Source: Planifilum fulgidum
Lineage (GTDB): Bacteria; Bacillota; Bacilli; Thermoactinomycetales; DSM-44946
NCBI RefSeq assembly: GCF_900113175.1
Contig: NZ_FOOK01000004.1
Coordinates: 108,375-172,374, forward strand
Direction of reading: 5' to 3'
Length of the DNA stretch: 64,000 bases
How positions within the stretch are numbered: the first letter of the stretch is position 1; every line of letters begins with the position of its first letter. Position numbers and translations under genes: made by a program. The notes under the pieces were generated by a model. That model was not told the origin of the DNA. It did no database searches and saw only the letters and a program-made list of their open reading frames with translations. This document shows, one piece after another, positions 35,363-43,627 of this stretch.

Positions 35363-35893
35363 GTGAGTGAAGAGGAGAAAGAGCGGCGAAAGCAGGGGAT
35401 CTCCCGCCGTAAATTCCTCACTTACACCTTGGGGGGAACGGGCGGATTTCTCGCTTCGGTGATGCTCTACCCCATGGTTCGCTTTGCCGTCGATCCCGTG
35501 ACGAAGGGCGGGGCGGAGGCGGAATTTGTCGACGTCGGTCCCGTCGACGAATTCAACGAAACCTACAAGTCCGTCCAGTTCTCCGTCAAGCAGGAGGACG
35601 GTTGGTACACCCCCAAAGAGGGGACGAAGCTGACCGCCTGGGTGCGGAAAAACCCCGACGGGAAAATCATCGCCCTCTCTCCCGTCTGCAAGCATCTGGG
35701 ATGCACGGTGACGTGGGAGGGCAATCCCCAGTTCAAGAACGAGTTTTTCTGTCCGTGCCACTTCGGTCGGTACGACGAAAACGGGGTGAACATTCCCGGT
35801 TCTCCGCCTACGGCTCCCCTGGACATGTACGAGACGAAGGTGGAGAACGGAAGGCTCCTCCTGGGCAAGATCGTGCCGCGAACGGGGGTGTAA
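35363..35893 (+). CDS. qcrA: Menaquinol:cytochrome c reductase, Rieske iron-sulfur subunit
   Basis: A 176-residue subunit of the bc-type complex that accepts electrons from menaquinol. The 2Fe-2S ligands are C109/H111 in CKHLGC and C130/H133 in CPCHFG, with C114 and C132 for the disulfide. ISRRKFLTY (residues 13-21) before a hydrophobic segment is a twin-arginine type signal. Start is GTG with GGGAGGT upstream. First gene of qcrABC. Confidence 0.97.
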   Translation: MSEEEKERRKQGISRRKFLTYTLGGTGGFLASVMLYPMVRFAVDPVTKGGAEAEFVDVGPVDEFNETYKSVQFSVKQEDGWYTPKEGTKLTAWVRKNPDGKIIALSPVCKHLGCTVTWEGNPQFKNEFFCPCHFGRYDENGVNIPGSPPTAPLDMYETKVENGRLLLGKIVPRTGV

Positions 35894-35897
35894 TGGG

Positions 35898-36569
35898 ATG
35901 CTGCGAAAGATCTACGATTGGTTGGACCACCGGTTGGACATCACGCCGATGTGGCGGGGTTTGGCCGACCACGAGGTGCCCGAGCACGTCAACCCGGCCC
36001 ACTATTTTTCCGCGTTCATTTATTGTTTCGGCGGTCTGACCTTTTTCATCGTGGTGATTCAGATTTTGTCCGGGATGTTTTTGACCATGTACTACGTTCC
36101 GGACATCGTTCACGCCCACGCCAGCGTGAAATACCTGCAGAACGAAGTGGCCTTCGGCCAAATCGTCCGGGGGATGCACCACTGGGGCGCCAGCGTGGCG
36201 ATCGTCATGCTGTTCCTCCACACCCTGCGCGTCTTCTTCACCGGTGCCTACAAACACCCCCGGGAGTTCAACTGGGTGATCGGCATCCTGCTCTTTTTTG
36301 TGATGTTGGGGCTCGGCTTCACCGGTTACCTGCTGCCGTGGGACAACAAGGCGTACTTCGCCACCAAGGTTGGGGTTGAAATCGCGGCGTCCGTTCCGGT
36401 CATCGGTCCGTACATCGCCTCTTTCCTACTGGGAGGGGATATCGTCGGAGCGCGGACGTTGGCCCGATTCTTTGCCCTCCACGTGTTCTTCCTCCCGGCA
36501 CTCTTGTTGGGGCTGTTAGGAGTTCACTTCTTCCTGATCCGGAGACAGGGCATCTCCGGGCCGCTATAA
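35898..36569 (+). CDS. qcrB: Menaquinol:cytochrome c reductase, cytochrome b subunit
   Basis: A 223-residue cytochrome b6-type subunit with four main membrane helices. Haem-binding histidines lie in GMHHWGAS and FLHTLR and in ARFFALHVF and GVHFF. The split b6-plus-subunit IV/cytochrome c arrangement of Bacilli is preserved, since the next gene carries the remaining part. Confidence 0.97.
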   Translation: MLRKIYDWLDHRLDITPMWRGLADHEVPEHVNPAHYFSAFIYCFGGLTFFIVVIQILSGMFLTMYYVPDIVHAHASVKYLQNEVAFGQIVRGMHHWGASVAIVMLFLHTLRVFFTGAYKHPREFNWVIGILLFFVMLGLGFTGYLLPWDNKAYFATKVGVEIAASVPVIGPYIASFLLGGDIVGARTLARFFALHVFFLPALLLGLLGVHFFLIRRQGISGPL

Positions 36570-36595
36570 GGCGAACGCGTTAGGGGGGAGATCGC

Positions 36596-37381
36596 TTGGC
36601 ACAGGATAATGGAAACAACAAGGAAATTATCTATGTCGGGGATTCGAAGGTTCGCGCCAACGGACCCAAGCCGGCTCCGAAGGATTATTCCGAGTTTCCC
36701 GGCAGGACGGAGCCGTTTTTCCCCAACTTCCTGCTGAAAGAGTGGATGGTGGCTGTCGTCGTTCTCGTCGGATTCATGACGCTGGTGATGGCGGAAGAGC
36801 CGCCCCTTGAAAAGATGGCCGATCCGAACGACACCAGCTACATTCCCGTTCCCGACTGGTACTTCCTGTTTTTGTACCAGCTGCTCAAGTTCAAGTGGGC
36901 TTCGGGGCCCTTCGTGGTGATCGGCACGGTGGTGATTCCGGGGATCGCCCTGACCGCCCTCCTTTTGGCCCCTTGGCTGGACCGGAGCAAGGAACGGCGT
37001 CCTCTCAAGCGGCCGGTTGCCACGGGCTTGATGCTGCTGACGCTTGTGGCCATGGTGATCCTTACCTGGGAAGCCGTGGACGAGCACGAGAAACAGATGG
37101 CATCCGCCCCCTCGGGTGGCGGGGATGGCGGCGGTGAAATCGTCGCCGCCGACGATCCCGCCTATACGGAGATCTACAAAAATCAATCCTGCGCCCAATG
37201 TCACGGCGAAAACCTGGAAGGGGTGAACGGACCGTCCCTCCTCGGTGTCGGGAAGAAATTGAAGGCCGAGGACATCATCCAGATCATCGACAACGGCCGG
37301 GGAGCGATGCCCCCCGGAACCTTCCAGGGAACGGACGAGGAAAAGAAAAAGCTGGCCGAATGGCTGGCCAAGCAGAAATAA
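36596..37381 (+). CDS. qcrC: Menaquinol:cytochrome c reductase, cytochrome b/c subunit
   Basis: A 261-residue fusion of a subunit IV-like membrane part and a cytochrome c domain. PVPDWYFLFLYQLLKF is the subunit IV Qo-site motif around residue 82. The haem c motif CAQCHG starts near residue 199, with the axial methionine likely in GAMPPG. The TTG start has TAGGGGGGAG 5 nt upstream. A glycine-rich linker joins the domains. Confidence 0.96.
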   Translation: MAQDNGNNKEIIYVGDSKVRANGPKPAPKDYSEFPGRTEPFFPNFLLKEWMVAVVVLVGFMTLVMAEEPPLEKMADPNDTSYIPVPDWYFLFLYQLLKFKWASGPFVVIGTVVIPGIALTALLLAPWLDRSKERRPLKRPVATGLMLLTLVAMVILTWEAVDEHEKQMASAPSGGGDGGGEIVAADDPAYTEIYKNQSCAQCHGENLEGVNGPSLLGVGKKLKAEDIIQIIDNGRGAMPPGTFQGTDEEKKKLAEWLAKQK

Positions 37382-37390
37382 CCGCTCATC

Positions 37391-37418
37391 GCCCGGGCCG
37401 CTCGGCCCGGGCCTTTTT
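37391..37418 (+). terminator. Terminator of qcrABC
   Basis: GCCCGGGCC pairs with GGCCCGGGC around a 4-nt loop, followed by CTTTTT. Confidence 0.93.
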
Positions 37419-37438
37419 GTCTGAAGGGGGATGGCCGA

Positions 37439-38077
37439 TTGATTTCGCTGCGCGGGCTCTTGATGGGCAACCTGGATCGTCCCTGGATGTTGTGGTCGCT
37501 CTTTGCGGTCAACCTGCTCGGGTCCATCTACGGGTTTTACTGGTACAAGGAGCAACTGGCGGCGACCGCAAGCTGGCTCAATCTGTTCGTTCCGGACAGT
37601 CCCACGGCCAGCAGCGCCTTCACCCTGGTGCTTCTGCTGTACGCTCTCCGGAGGAGAAGCCCCCTCATCGAGGCCTTTGCCGCCGTCACGCTGTTCAAGT
37701 ACGGCGTTTGGGCGGTGGCCGTCATTCTCCTGGGGGGGATGGCGGCGCCCGTACCCTTTCCGGATTCCCTGCGCTGGACGGACTGGATGCTGATGGCCTC
37801 CCACACGGGGATGGCGGTGGAGGCGATCCTGTACAGCCGCTTTTTCACTTATCAGCAGCGTCACTTGATGCTGGTCGGGGCATGGACCCTGCTGAACGAC
37901 GGGATGGACTATCTCTTGGACATCCACCCCTGGCTTCCGGCATCCATCAGCCATCTGGACGGGGTCATCGGACTGTTCACCCTGGGGCTTTCCCTCGTCA
38001 GCCTGCTCCTGTTTGCCCTGCTGGGGCTCTCTCCCCGAAAAGAGCGGAAATGGGAGTATCGACCGATCGGAATATGA
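37439..38077 (+). CDS. ypjA: YpjA-like DUF1405 membrane protein
   Basis: A 212-residue protein with about six membrane helices. GFYWYKEQL near residue 32 and LNDGMDYLLDIHPWLP near residue 150 match the DUF1405 family. The TTG start has AAGGGGG about 8 nt upstream. It follows qcrC as in B. subtilis. The function is unknown. Confidence 0.88.
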   Translation: MISLRGLLMGNLDRPWMLWSLFAVNLLGSIYGFYWYKEQLAATASWLNLFVPDSPTASSAFTLVLLLYALRRRSPLIEAFAAVTLFKYGVWAVAVILLGGMAAPVPFPDSLRWTDWMLMASHTGMAVEAILYSRFFTYQQRHLMLVGAWTLLNDGMDYLLDIHPWLPASISHLDGVIGLFTLGLSLVSLLLFALLGLSPRKERKWEYRPIGI

Positions 38078-38095
38078 GCTTTGAAAGACGCCTTG

Positions 38096-38134
38096 CGGGA
38101 GGGATTACCGCAACATGCGGGCCCTCCCGTTTTT
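38096..38134 (+). terminator. Terminator of ypjA
   Basis: CGGGAGGG (38096-38103) pairs with CCCTCCCG (38122-38129) around an 18-nt loop, followed by TTTTT. Confidence 0.85.
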
Positions 38135-38461
38135 CCATGTCCGCCTGAGGCGGGAAGCCGCAGCACTCCGGAAGAAGCCCGGAAAAATCCCGGTGAGTGG
38201 TGCAAGGAAGCTTCGCCGGAAGGGTGCGGAAATTTGCGCCGCCGGGGGCCGGAAGCCGCATCTGTCCCTCGCCTTAAGCGGGGTTGTTTCATCCTCTCCG
38301 GTGAGCGCGGGGTAGGCTTTTGGGCGGCCCTTTCTTTTTTCGGGCCCGGAATCCGATGTCTGCGGACGTCTAAAATCCCTTTCATACCCGGGACATGCAC
38401 CCCATATGATGATAAAAGAAAGATCCTTTGCGGATCAGATCGCGAAAGGGAGACGGAAATT
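38135..38461 (+). other. Gene-free GC-rich stretch with small hairpins
   Basis: About 330 bases between the ypjA terminator and ypjB with no credible gene. Stems seen are CCGCC/GGCGG (38141/38149), CACTC/GAGTG (38164/38195), CTTC/GAAG with a GCCG loop (38211/38219) and TGCGG/CCGCA (38225/38256). The last 90 bases hold the ypjB promoter region. I compared it by eye with T-box and cobalamin cores and found no match. Confidence 0.5.
38381..38410 (+). promoter_or_regulatory. Possible sigma-E promoter of ypjB
   Basis: TTCATAC and CATATGAT are separated by 15 nt, partly matching the sigma-E pattern (an ATA-containing -35 and CATA...T -10). It lies about 50 bases before ypjB, a gene of a sporulation family. 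Confidence 0.35.
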
Positions 38462-39307
38462 GTGTACAAGCCCAGGATATTGCGATGGATGGCCATCGTT
38501 GTGATCGGCGCCTTCGTCCTTTCTTCCGCGGCGGGGAACGCGGATCGGGCCGAAGCGGAGGCGTGGGCGAAACAGGCGGAAGAGATCCATCGGCTGGTAA
38601 AGGAGAAAAAATGGGCGGAGGCCCGGAAACCGCTGGCCGAGTTGGCGGCCGGCTTTTCCCGGGCGGATTTTTCCGATGAAGAGGTGTCCACCGAGGCGAT
38701 CCATGCCCTGGCCGAATGCCTGCTCGACCTGGAGGGGAAGCTGAATCAGATCCGGCCCGAACAGGACGTGCTCCTCACTTCGGCGATCCGCCTCCGCTTG
38801 GCCTTCGACGCCCTTTCCCACCCGAACCAGCCGCTGTGGCAGGAACGTTACCCGGAAATGGTGCGGAACATCCGGCAATTGGAGCGGGCGGTGCAATCGG
38901 GAAGCCGGGAAGAGGTGCGGGAGGCGGTCGATAAGCTGTTCGGCGAGTACCAGTTGATCCGCCCCGCCCTCGCGGTGTCCAAATCGCCCCAGACGACGGC
39001 CAAGGTGGATTCGGTGATCGCCTTTATCCGCAGCAGGTCCGACGGCGCCCCGCTGGATCGCCGGGAGATTGCGGAAGGGGTGAAGCGGCTTGAGAAGATG
39101 ATGGAACCGCTCTTTTACGGAACGGAGGAAGAGGTGATCGCCTTGGCCCGGCGGACCCATCCGCCGGAGGTTCTCCCGCTTCTGTGGGTGGGGGGAGTGA
39201 TCGCCGCGGTGCTCGCCTATGTGGGGTGGAGAATGTATCGGGCGGAACAGGCGGCGGCGAAGGATGGAAGGGAGCGTCAGGCCTTTTCGGACGATTCCTT
39301 TTCGTAG
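38462..39307 (+). CDS. ypjB: Sporulation protein YpjB
   Basis: A 281-residue protein with an N-terminal signal or anchor (residues 7-23), a long helical extracytoplasmic region and a C-terminal membrane helix (LWVGGVIAAVLAYVGWRMY). This matches the YpjB sporulation family in length and topology. GTG 38462 follows AAGGGAG at about 10 nt, so the start is moderately certain. The 3' end overlaps the convergent gene by 31 bases. Confidence 0.85.
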   Translation: MYKPRILRWMAIVVIGAFVLSSAAGNADRAEAEAWAKQAEEIHRLVKEKKWAEARKPLAELAAGFSRADFSDEEVSTEAIHALAECLLDLEGKLNQIRPEQDVLLTSAIRLRLAFDALSHPNQPLWQERYPEMVRNIRQLERAVQSGSREEVREAVDKLFGEYQLIRPALAVSKSPQTTAKVDSVIAFIRSRSDGAPLDRREIAEGVKRLEKMMEPLFYGTEEEVIALARRTHPPEVLPLLWVGGVIAAVLAYVGWRMYRAEQAAAKDGRERQAFSDDSFS

Positions 39308-40143
39308 GTAAACCCTTCCCCCAACACATCCCGCACATCGTGCACGGTCACGAAGGCATAGGGGTCCACCGAATGCACCAGCTGTTTCAGGCGGGGAAGT
39401 TCCGGACGGCTGAGGACGACGAAGAGAACCTCCTTCTCGGTCCCGGTGTATCCTCCCTTTCCTTTCAAGAGGGTCACCCCCCGGTTCATCTCGCGGGTGA
39501 TCCGCTCGGAGATGGCCACGGCGGAGTTGGAGATGATGGTGACGCCCTTGGCGGCGTTCAGGCCCTCCACGACGAAATCGACCACCCGGGCGCCGACGAA
39601 CACGGCCACCAGCGTGTACATCGCCTTTTCCCTGCCGATGTGGAAGGCGGACAGGGTGATGACGACAAAGTCGAAGATCATGAAGGTGCGTCCTATGCTC
39701 CAGTCCAAATATTTTTGGGCCAAGCGGGCGAGGATGTCCACTCCTCCGGTGGTGCCGCCGGTGCGGAAGATCAGGCCGAGGCCGACGCCCACCAGCACGC
39801 CGGTGTAGAGGGAGGCAAGCAGCAGGTCACCGGGCAGGGGATCGCCCCATCCTTCGGTGAGCCACAAAAAAAAGGAGACGGCGTTGGTGCCGATGATGGT
39901 GTAGATCAGCGTCTGTTTGCCGAACACCTTGTAACCGATAAAATACAGGGGGATGTTCAGCGCGAAGATCACCAGCCCGGGGGAGAGGCCGAACAGGTAG
40001 TGGGCGAGCAGGGCGATCCCGGTAAACCCGCCCTCCCCCAGCTTGTTGGGCACCGCAAAATAGTTGATGCCCAGGGAGAAGATGAAGGCCCCCACGAGGA
40101 TCATCAGGATGTTTTTCGCGTGTTTCTTGATCTGCTTCTTCAA
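39277..40143 (-). CDS. ypjC: YitT family membrane protein (YpjC-like, DUF2179)
   Basis: A 288-residue protein with five or six N-terminal membrane helices and a C-terminal soluble DUF2179 domain ending near GFTYEKE. GINYFAVPNKLGEGGFTGIA and FRTGGTTGGVDI are YitT-family signatures. TTG 40143 is chosen over ATG 40167 because CGGAGGC lies 8 nt before the TTG, while the ATG has no ribosome site and sits beside a large hairpin. It may be a transporter, but its role is not established. Confidence 0.88.
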   Translation of the reverse strand: MKKQIKKHAKNILMILVGAFIFSLGINYFAVPNKLGEGGFTGIALLAHYLFGLSPGLVIFALNIPLYFIGYKVFGKQTLIYTIIGTNAVSFFLWLTEGWGDPLPGDLLLASLYTGVLVGVGLGLIFRTGGTTGGVDILARLAQKYLDWSIGRTFMIFDFVVITLSAFHIGREKAMYTLVAVFVGARVVDFVVEGLNAAKGVTIISNSAVAISERITREMNRGVTLLKGKGGYTGTEKEVLFVVLSRPELPRLKQLVHSVDPYAFVTVHDVRDVLGEGFTYEKESSEKA

Positions 40144-40171
40144 CGCAATCGCCTCCGAGCATTCCAATGGA

Positions 40172-40200
40172 AGAAACGGCCGGCATGTCCGGCCGTTTCT
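40172..40200 (-). other. Strong leader hairpin of the YitT gene
   Basis: AGAAACGGCCGG (40172-40183) pairs perfectly with CCGGCCGTTTCT (40189-40200) around a 5-nt loop. On the minus strand it fills most of the short leader between the predicted transcription start near 40211 and the coding region. There is no good T tract, so it is more likely a stability or translation element than a terminator. Confidence 0.6.
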
Positions 40201-40217
40201 GATTTCAATCCCGCTTT

Positions 40218-40246
40218 ATTATACATACCCCCGGAGGCCGAGGCAA
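40218..40246 (-). promoter_or_regulatory. Sigma-A promoter of the YitT gene
   Basis: Read on the minus strand, TTGCCT (40246-40241) and TATAAT (40223-40218) are separated by 17 nt. Confidence 0.8.
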
Positions 40247-40313
40247 TACGGAAGGGTTTGTTTTCGGGGGACAATTGAGTTACCATGAAGGAGAAATCGG
40301 AGGGATGCAGCAG

Positions 40314-40646
40314 ATGGACGGGAAAACCCTGAGACAGTTGCAGCAGGAAGTGGATGCGTACATCGGCCAATTCCGCGAGGGGTATTTCCGGCCCCTCTCC
40401 ATGCTGGCGCGGATGGCCGAGGAAGTGGGCGAGCTGGCCCGCGAAGTGAATCACCGTTACGGGGAAAAACCGAAAAAGCCCGGGGAGGCCGAGGGAGATA
40501 TCGCATTGGAGCTGGCGGACATCCTGTTCATCGTGATCTGTTTCGCCAATTCCATGGGCATCGACCTCGAAGAGGCCTTCGATCGGGTGATGCACAAATA
40601 CAATACCCGGGACGCCGACCGTTGGACCCGGGTGAACAAAGAGTAA
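40314..40646 (+). CDS. ypjD: MazG-like nucleotide pyrophosphohydrolase YpjD
   Basis: A 110-residue all-helical NTP pyrophosphohydrolase. The metal-binding EExxE-type motif is in ARMAEEVGELAREV, and the second acidic motif is in ELADILF. ATG 40314 gives the same length and start as B. subtilis YpjD and is 10 nt from GGAGG; ATG 40305 abuts that site. The likely role is cleaning damaged or excess nucleotides. It precedes dapB as in Bacillus. Confidence 0.93.
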   Translation: MDGKTLRQLQQEVDAYIGQFREGYFRPLSMLARMAEEVGELAREVNHRYGEKPKKPGEAEGDIALELADILFIVICFANSMGIDLEEAFDRVMHKYNTRDADRWTRVNKE

Positions 40647-40648
40647 GC

Positions 40649-40695
40649 GGAAGGGAGGGGAGCGTTTCGGCGCCGGCTGCCGAAACGCGCAGGCC
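40649..40695 (+). promoter_or_regulatory. dapB ribosome site separated from its start by a hairpin
   Basis: GGAAGGGAGGGGAG (from 40649) is the only strong SD before dapB. Between it and GTG 40696 lies GCGTTTCGGC (40662-40671) paired with GCCGAAACGC (40679-40688). Folding this 10-bp hairpin would bring the SD within normal distance of the GTG. Confidence 0.55.
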
Positions 40696-41499
40696 GTGAA
40701 ACCGATCAGGGTCGCCGTTGCGGGGGCAAGCGGCCGGATGGGCCGGGAAGTGGTCAGGATGTTGGTTCGGGAGGAGGCCTTTGAATTTGTCCGGGGCATT
40801 TCCCGCTCGCAGGCGGGAAAAGATGTCGGGGAAGTGATCGGCCTCGGTCCCTTGGGAGTCACTTTTTCCGATTCCCTGGAGACGGCGCTTCTGGAGGACC
40901 GGCCGGACGTGCTGGTGGATTTCACCGTTCCCGCGGTCGTCAAGCGCCATGTGGAGATCGCCCTGGAGATGGGGGTTCGCCCGGTGGTGGGGACCACCGG
41001 CCTGACGGAGGAGGAGATCGCGGAACTCGCCCGCTTGAGCGAAGAGCGCCGGGTGGGGGCGGTGATCGCGCCGAACTTCGCCATCGGCGCGGTGCTCATG
41101 ATGATGTTCGCCGCCCGGGCCGCCAAATACTTTCCCCACGTGGAAATCATCGAGATGCATCACGACCGGAAACTGGACGCTCCTTCGGGGACGTCCCTCA
41201 AAACGGCGGAGATGATCGCCCGAAACCGGCCCGAGATCCGTCAGGGCCATCCCGAAGAAAAGGAAACCCTGGAGGGAGCCCGGGGCGGATACCGGCACGG
41301 GTTCCGCATTCACAGCATCCGGCTGCCGGGGATGGTGGCCCACCAGGAAGTGATCTTCGGGGGGCCGGGACAGACGCTGACGCTGCGCCACGATTCGATT
41401 CACCGGGAATCGTTCATGCCGGGGGTCAAGCTGGCCATCCAGAAAGTGATGGATCTGGACCGCCTGGTCTACGGCTTGGAACATCTCCTGGAGGAGTAA
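40696..41499 (+). CDS. dapB: 4-hydroxy-tetrahydrodipicolinate reductase
   Basis: A 267-residue enzyme of the diaminopimelate pathway to lysine, peptidoglycan and, in spore formers, dipicolinate. GASGRMGREVV binds NAD(P)H, and HHDRKLDAPSGT holds the catalytic histidine and lysine. Start is GTG 40696, with its SD displaced by a hairpin (see the separate entry). Confidence 0.97.
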   Translation: MKPIRVAVAGASGRMGREVVRMLVREEAFEFVRGISRSQAGKDVGEVIGLGPLGVTFSDSLETALLEDRPDVLVDFTVPAVVKRHVEIALEMGVRPVVGTTGLTEEEIAELARLSEERRVGAVIAPNFAIGAVLMMMFAARAAKYFPHVEIIEMHHDRKLDAPSGTSLKTAEMIARNRPEIRQGHPEEKETLEGARGGYRHGFRIHSIRLPGMVAHQEVIFGGPGQTLTLRHDSIHRESFMPGVKLAIQKVMDLDRLVYGLEHLLEE

Positions 41500-41500
41500 G

Positions 41501-42541
41501 GTGAGAAGCGTGAAGCCATTATCCCGCGTTTCGCTGTTGTGGGGGGAGACGCCGGTCCACCCCCTCCCCCGGTTTGCGGAGGCGGTCGGGCTCAAGAGTT
41601 GCTGGATCAAACGGGACGATTTGACGGGAATCGCCTTCGGCGGCAACAAGCTGCGCAAATTGGAATACCTGCTCGGGGACGCCCTGTCCAAGGGATGCGA
41701 CCTGCTCATCACCGGCGGGAGCCCCCAATCGAATCACGCCCGGCTGACCGCGGCGGTGGCGCGGAAGGCGGGCATGGACGCATGGCTCTGTTTTTCCGGA
41801 AAAGATCCGGGGGAAGTGCAGGGCAATTTGCTGCTCGACAAGCTTTTCGGGGCCACCATCCACATGACGGGCCGGTACGGCTCGGAGGCCCTGCTGTCCG
41901 CGATGGAGGAGCTGGCGCGGGAAGCGGAGAAACAGGGGCGAAAGCCCTACGTGATTCCCGTGGGCGGTTCCACCCCGATCGGCGACTACGGATACACGCG
42001 GGCTTGGGAGGAGTGGCGCCGCCAGGCGGACCGGCTGGGTCTTTCGCCGGTCGACTACCTCGTGGTTCCCGTGGGAACGGGCGGCACGCTGGCGGGCCTG
42101 GCCGTGGGCAAGCGGCTCTCGCCGGCGCCGGTTCGGCTTGTCGGGTTCAGCGTGTGGCTGAAGGCGTCGGAGGCGCGGGCGGAAACCCTGCGCCTGGAGC
42201 GGTCTTTGCTTTCGACTTTGGGGGTCGGCGGCGGGGAAGAGGGCGATTACCTTGTTCTCGACGAGTATGCCGGGCCCAAGTACGGCGTTCCGTCCCGGGA
42301 GGGGATGGAGGCGATCCGCCTTTTGGCCAGGACGGAAGGGATTCTGGTCGATCCCGTGTACACGGCCAAGGCCCTGGCGGGGGTGATCGATCTGGCCCGC
42401 CGGGGGGAATGGAGGGGCAAACGGGTCCTCTTTTGGCACACCGGCGGCACGCCGGCCCTCTTCACCCATGCCAAAACCCTTGCGGACGGGGGGAAGGAAA
42501 ATGAACATCGCTCTGATCGCCCACGATCGGAAAAAGGATGA
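41501..42541 (+). CDS. PLP-dependent D-cysteine desulfhydrase / ACC deaminase family enzyme
   Basis: A 346-residue fold-type II PLP enzyme. [22 protein letters not shown] carries the PLP lysine, and [18 protein letters not shown] and [10 protein letters not shown] are family motifs. D-cysteine desulfhydrase is the most likely activity, but the family also includes ACC deaminases and other D-amino-acid lyases. GTG 41501 or 41510 could start it. The 3' end overlaps mgsA by 41 bases. This gene is not in the B. subtilis dapB-mgsA interval. Confidence 0.88.
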   Translation: MRSVKPLSRVSLLWGETPVHPLPRFAEAVGLKSCWIKRDDLTGIAFGGNKLRKLEYLLGDALSKGCDLLITGGSPQSNHARLTAAVARKAGMDAWLCFSGKDPGEVQGNLLLDKLFGATIHMTGRYGSEALLSAMEELAREAEKQGRKPYVIPVGGSTPIGDYGYTRAWEEWRRQADRLGLSPVDYLVVPVGTGGTLAGLAVGKRLSPAPVRLVGFSVWLKASEARAETLRLERSLLSTLGVGGGEEGDYLVLDEYAGPKYGVPSREGMEAIRLLARTEGILVDPVYTAKALAGVIDLARRGEWRGKRVLFWHTGGTPALFTHAKTLADGGKENEHRSDRPRSEKG

Positions 42542-42917
42542 AATGGTTCGCTTCGCCATCGCCTACAAACACCTGCTGAAAAATCACCGCCTCTATGCCA
42601 CGGGAACCACGGGAAAGCGGATCGCCGAAGCGACCGGGCTGCCGGTGCACCGTTTTTTGTCGGGCCCGCTGGGGGGCGATCAGCAGATCGGGGCCAAGGT
42701 GGCGGAAAATGAAATGGACTGCATTATTTTTTTGCGGGATCCTTTAACCGCCCAGCCCCATGAACCGGACATCCTCGCCCTTTTGCGCCTGGCCGACGTG
42801 CACCAGATTCCCCTGGCCACCAATCTCGCCACGGCGGAAGTGCTGATCCGCTCAATCGAACAGGGGGATTTCGGCTGGAGGGAAGTCGTCCGAAGCGAAA
42901 GGAGGCGAGAGGAGTGA
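42501..42917 (+). CDS. mgsA: Methylglyoxal synthase
   Basis: A 138-residue enzyme converting dihydroxyacetone phosphate to methylglyoxal as a glycolytic bypass. [21 protein letters not shown] and [12 protein letters not shown] are diagnostic. ATG 42501 follows GGGGGGAAGGAAA. It starts inside the previous gene and overlaps bshB1 at GTGA. Confidence 0.97.
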   Translation: MNIALIAHDRKKDEMVRFAIAYKHLLKNHRLYATGTTGKRIAEATGLPVHRFLSGPLGGDQQIGAKVAENEMDCIIFLRDPLTAQPHEPDILALLRLADVHQIPLATNLATAEVLIRSIEQGDFGWREVVRSERRREE

Positions 42918-43627
42918 CGTCGCTGAAAAAGGCCTCCCCGGTGGCGATCCTCGCCTTCGGGGCGCATCCCGATGACGTGGAGATCGGAGCGGGGGGAATC
43001 CTGGCCAAACATGCGAAGGCCGGCCGCCAAGCGGTCATCTGCGATTTGACGGAGGCGGAACTTTCCTCCAACGGCACGGTGGAGACCCGTCGGGAGGAAG
43101 CCCGCAGAGCGGCCGAAATCCTGGGAATCGCGGACCGGATCAACCTGGGCTTTCCCGACCGGGGGCTGGGCGGCCGGGAACAGATCAGACAGATGGCCCG
43201 GGTGATCCGACGCCTCAGGCCCCGGGTGGTGCTGGCCCCTTATCCGAGGGACCGCCATCCGGACCATGTCGCCGCCGGACAGATGGTGAAGGAAGCCGTC
43301 TTCGACGCGGGCATCCGCAAACTGGACGTGGGGGAGGATGCGCCCGCCCACCGGGTGGAGCGGCTGTACTACTATTTCATCAACGACGCCGACCGGCCGC
43401 ATCTGCTCATCGACATCAGCGAGGTCTACGAGCAGAAGGAAGCGGCCCTCCTGGCCTACCGGAGCCAGTTTCTCCGGAAGGAGGGGGAAGTGGACACCCC
43501 CCTCAACCAGCCCCGGTACCTGGAAATGGTGAAGGGACGCGCGCGGCTTTGGGGGCAACAGATCGGCGCGGACTACGCGGAAGGGCTCGCATCGGAATAT
43601 CCGCCTTCCGTGGGATGGCTCGTATGA
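42914..43627 (+). CDS. bshB1: Bacillithiol biosynthesis deacetylase BshB1
   Basis: A 237-residue zinc-dependent deacetylase that removes acetyl from N-acetylglucosaminyl-malate. AHPDDVEIG (near residue 18) and the later HPDHVAAG supply metal ligands. The GTG overlaps the mgsA stop, and the stop overlaps bshA (ATGA), so the two bacillithiol enzymes are translated together. Confidence 0.95.
   Translation: MTSLKKASPVAILAFGAHPDDVEIGAGGILAKHAKAGRQAVICDLTEAELSSNGTVETRREEARRAAEILGIADRINLGFPDRGLGGREQIRQMARVIRRLRPRVVLAPYPRDRHPDHVAAGQMVKEAVFDAGIRKLDVGEDAPAHRVERLYYYFINDADRPHLLIDISEVYEQKEAALLAYRSQFLRKEGEVDTPLNQPRYLEMVKGRARLWGQQIGADYAEGLASEYPPSVGWLV

Noticed and set aside
38180..38300. T-box or cobalamin riboswitch upstream of ypjB
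   Set aside because: AAGGGTGCGG and CCGGTGAG only superficially resemble those cores; the rest of the conserved elements are missing.
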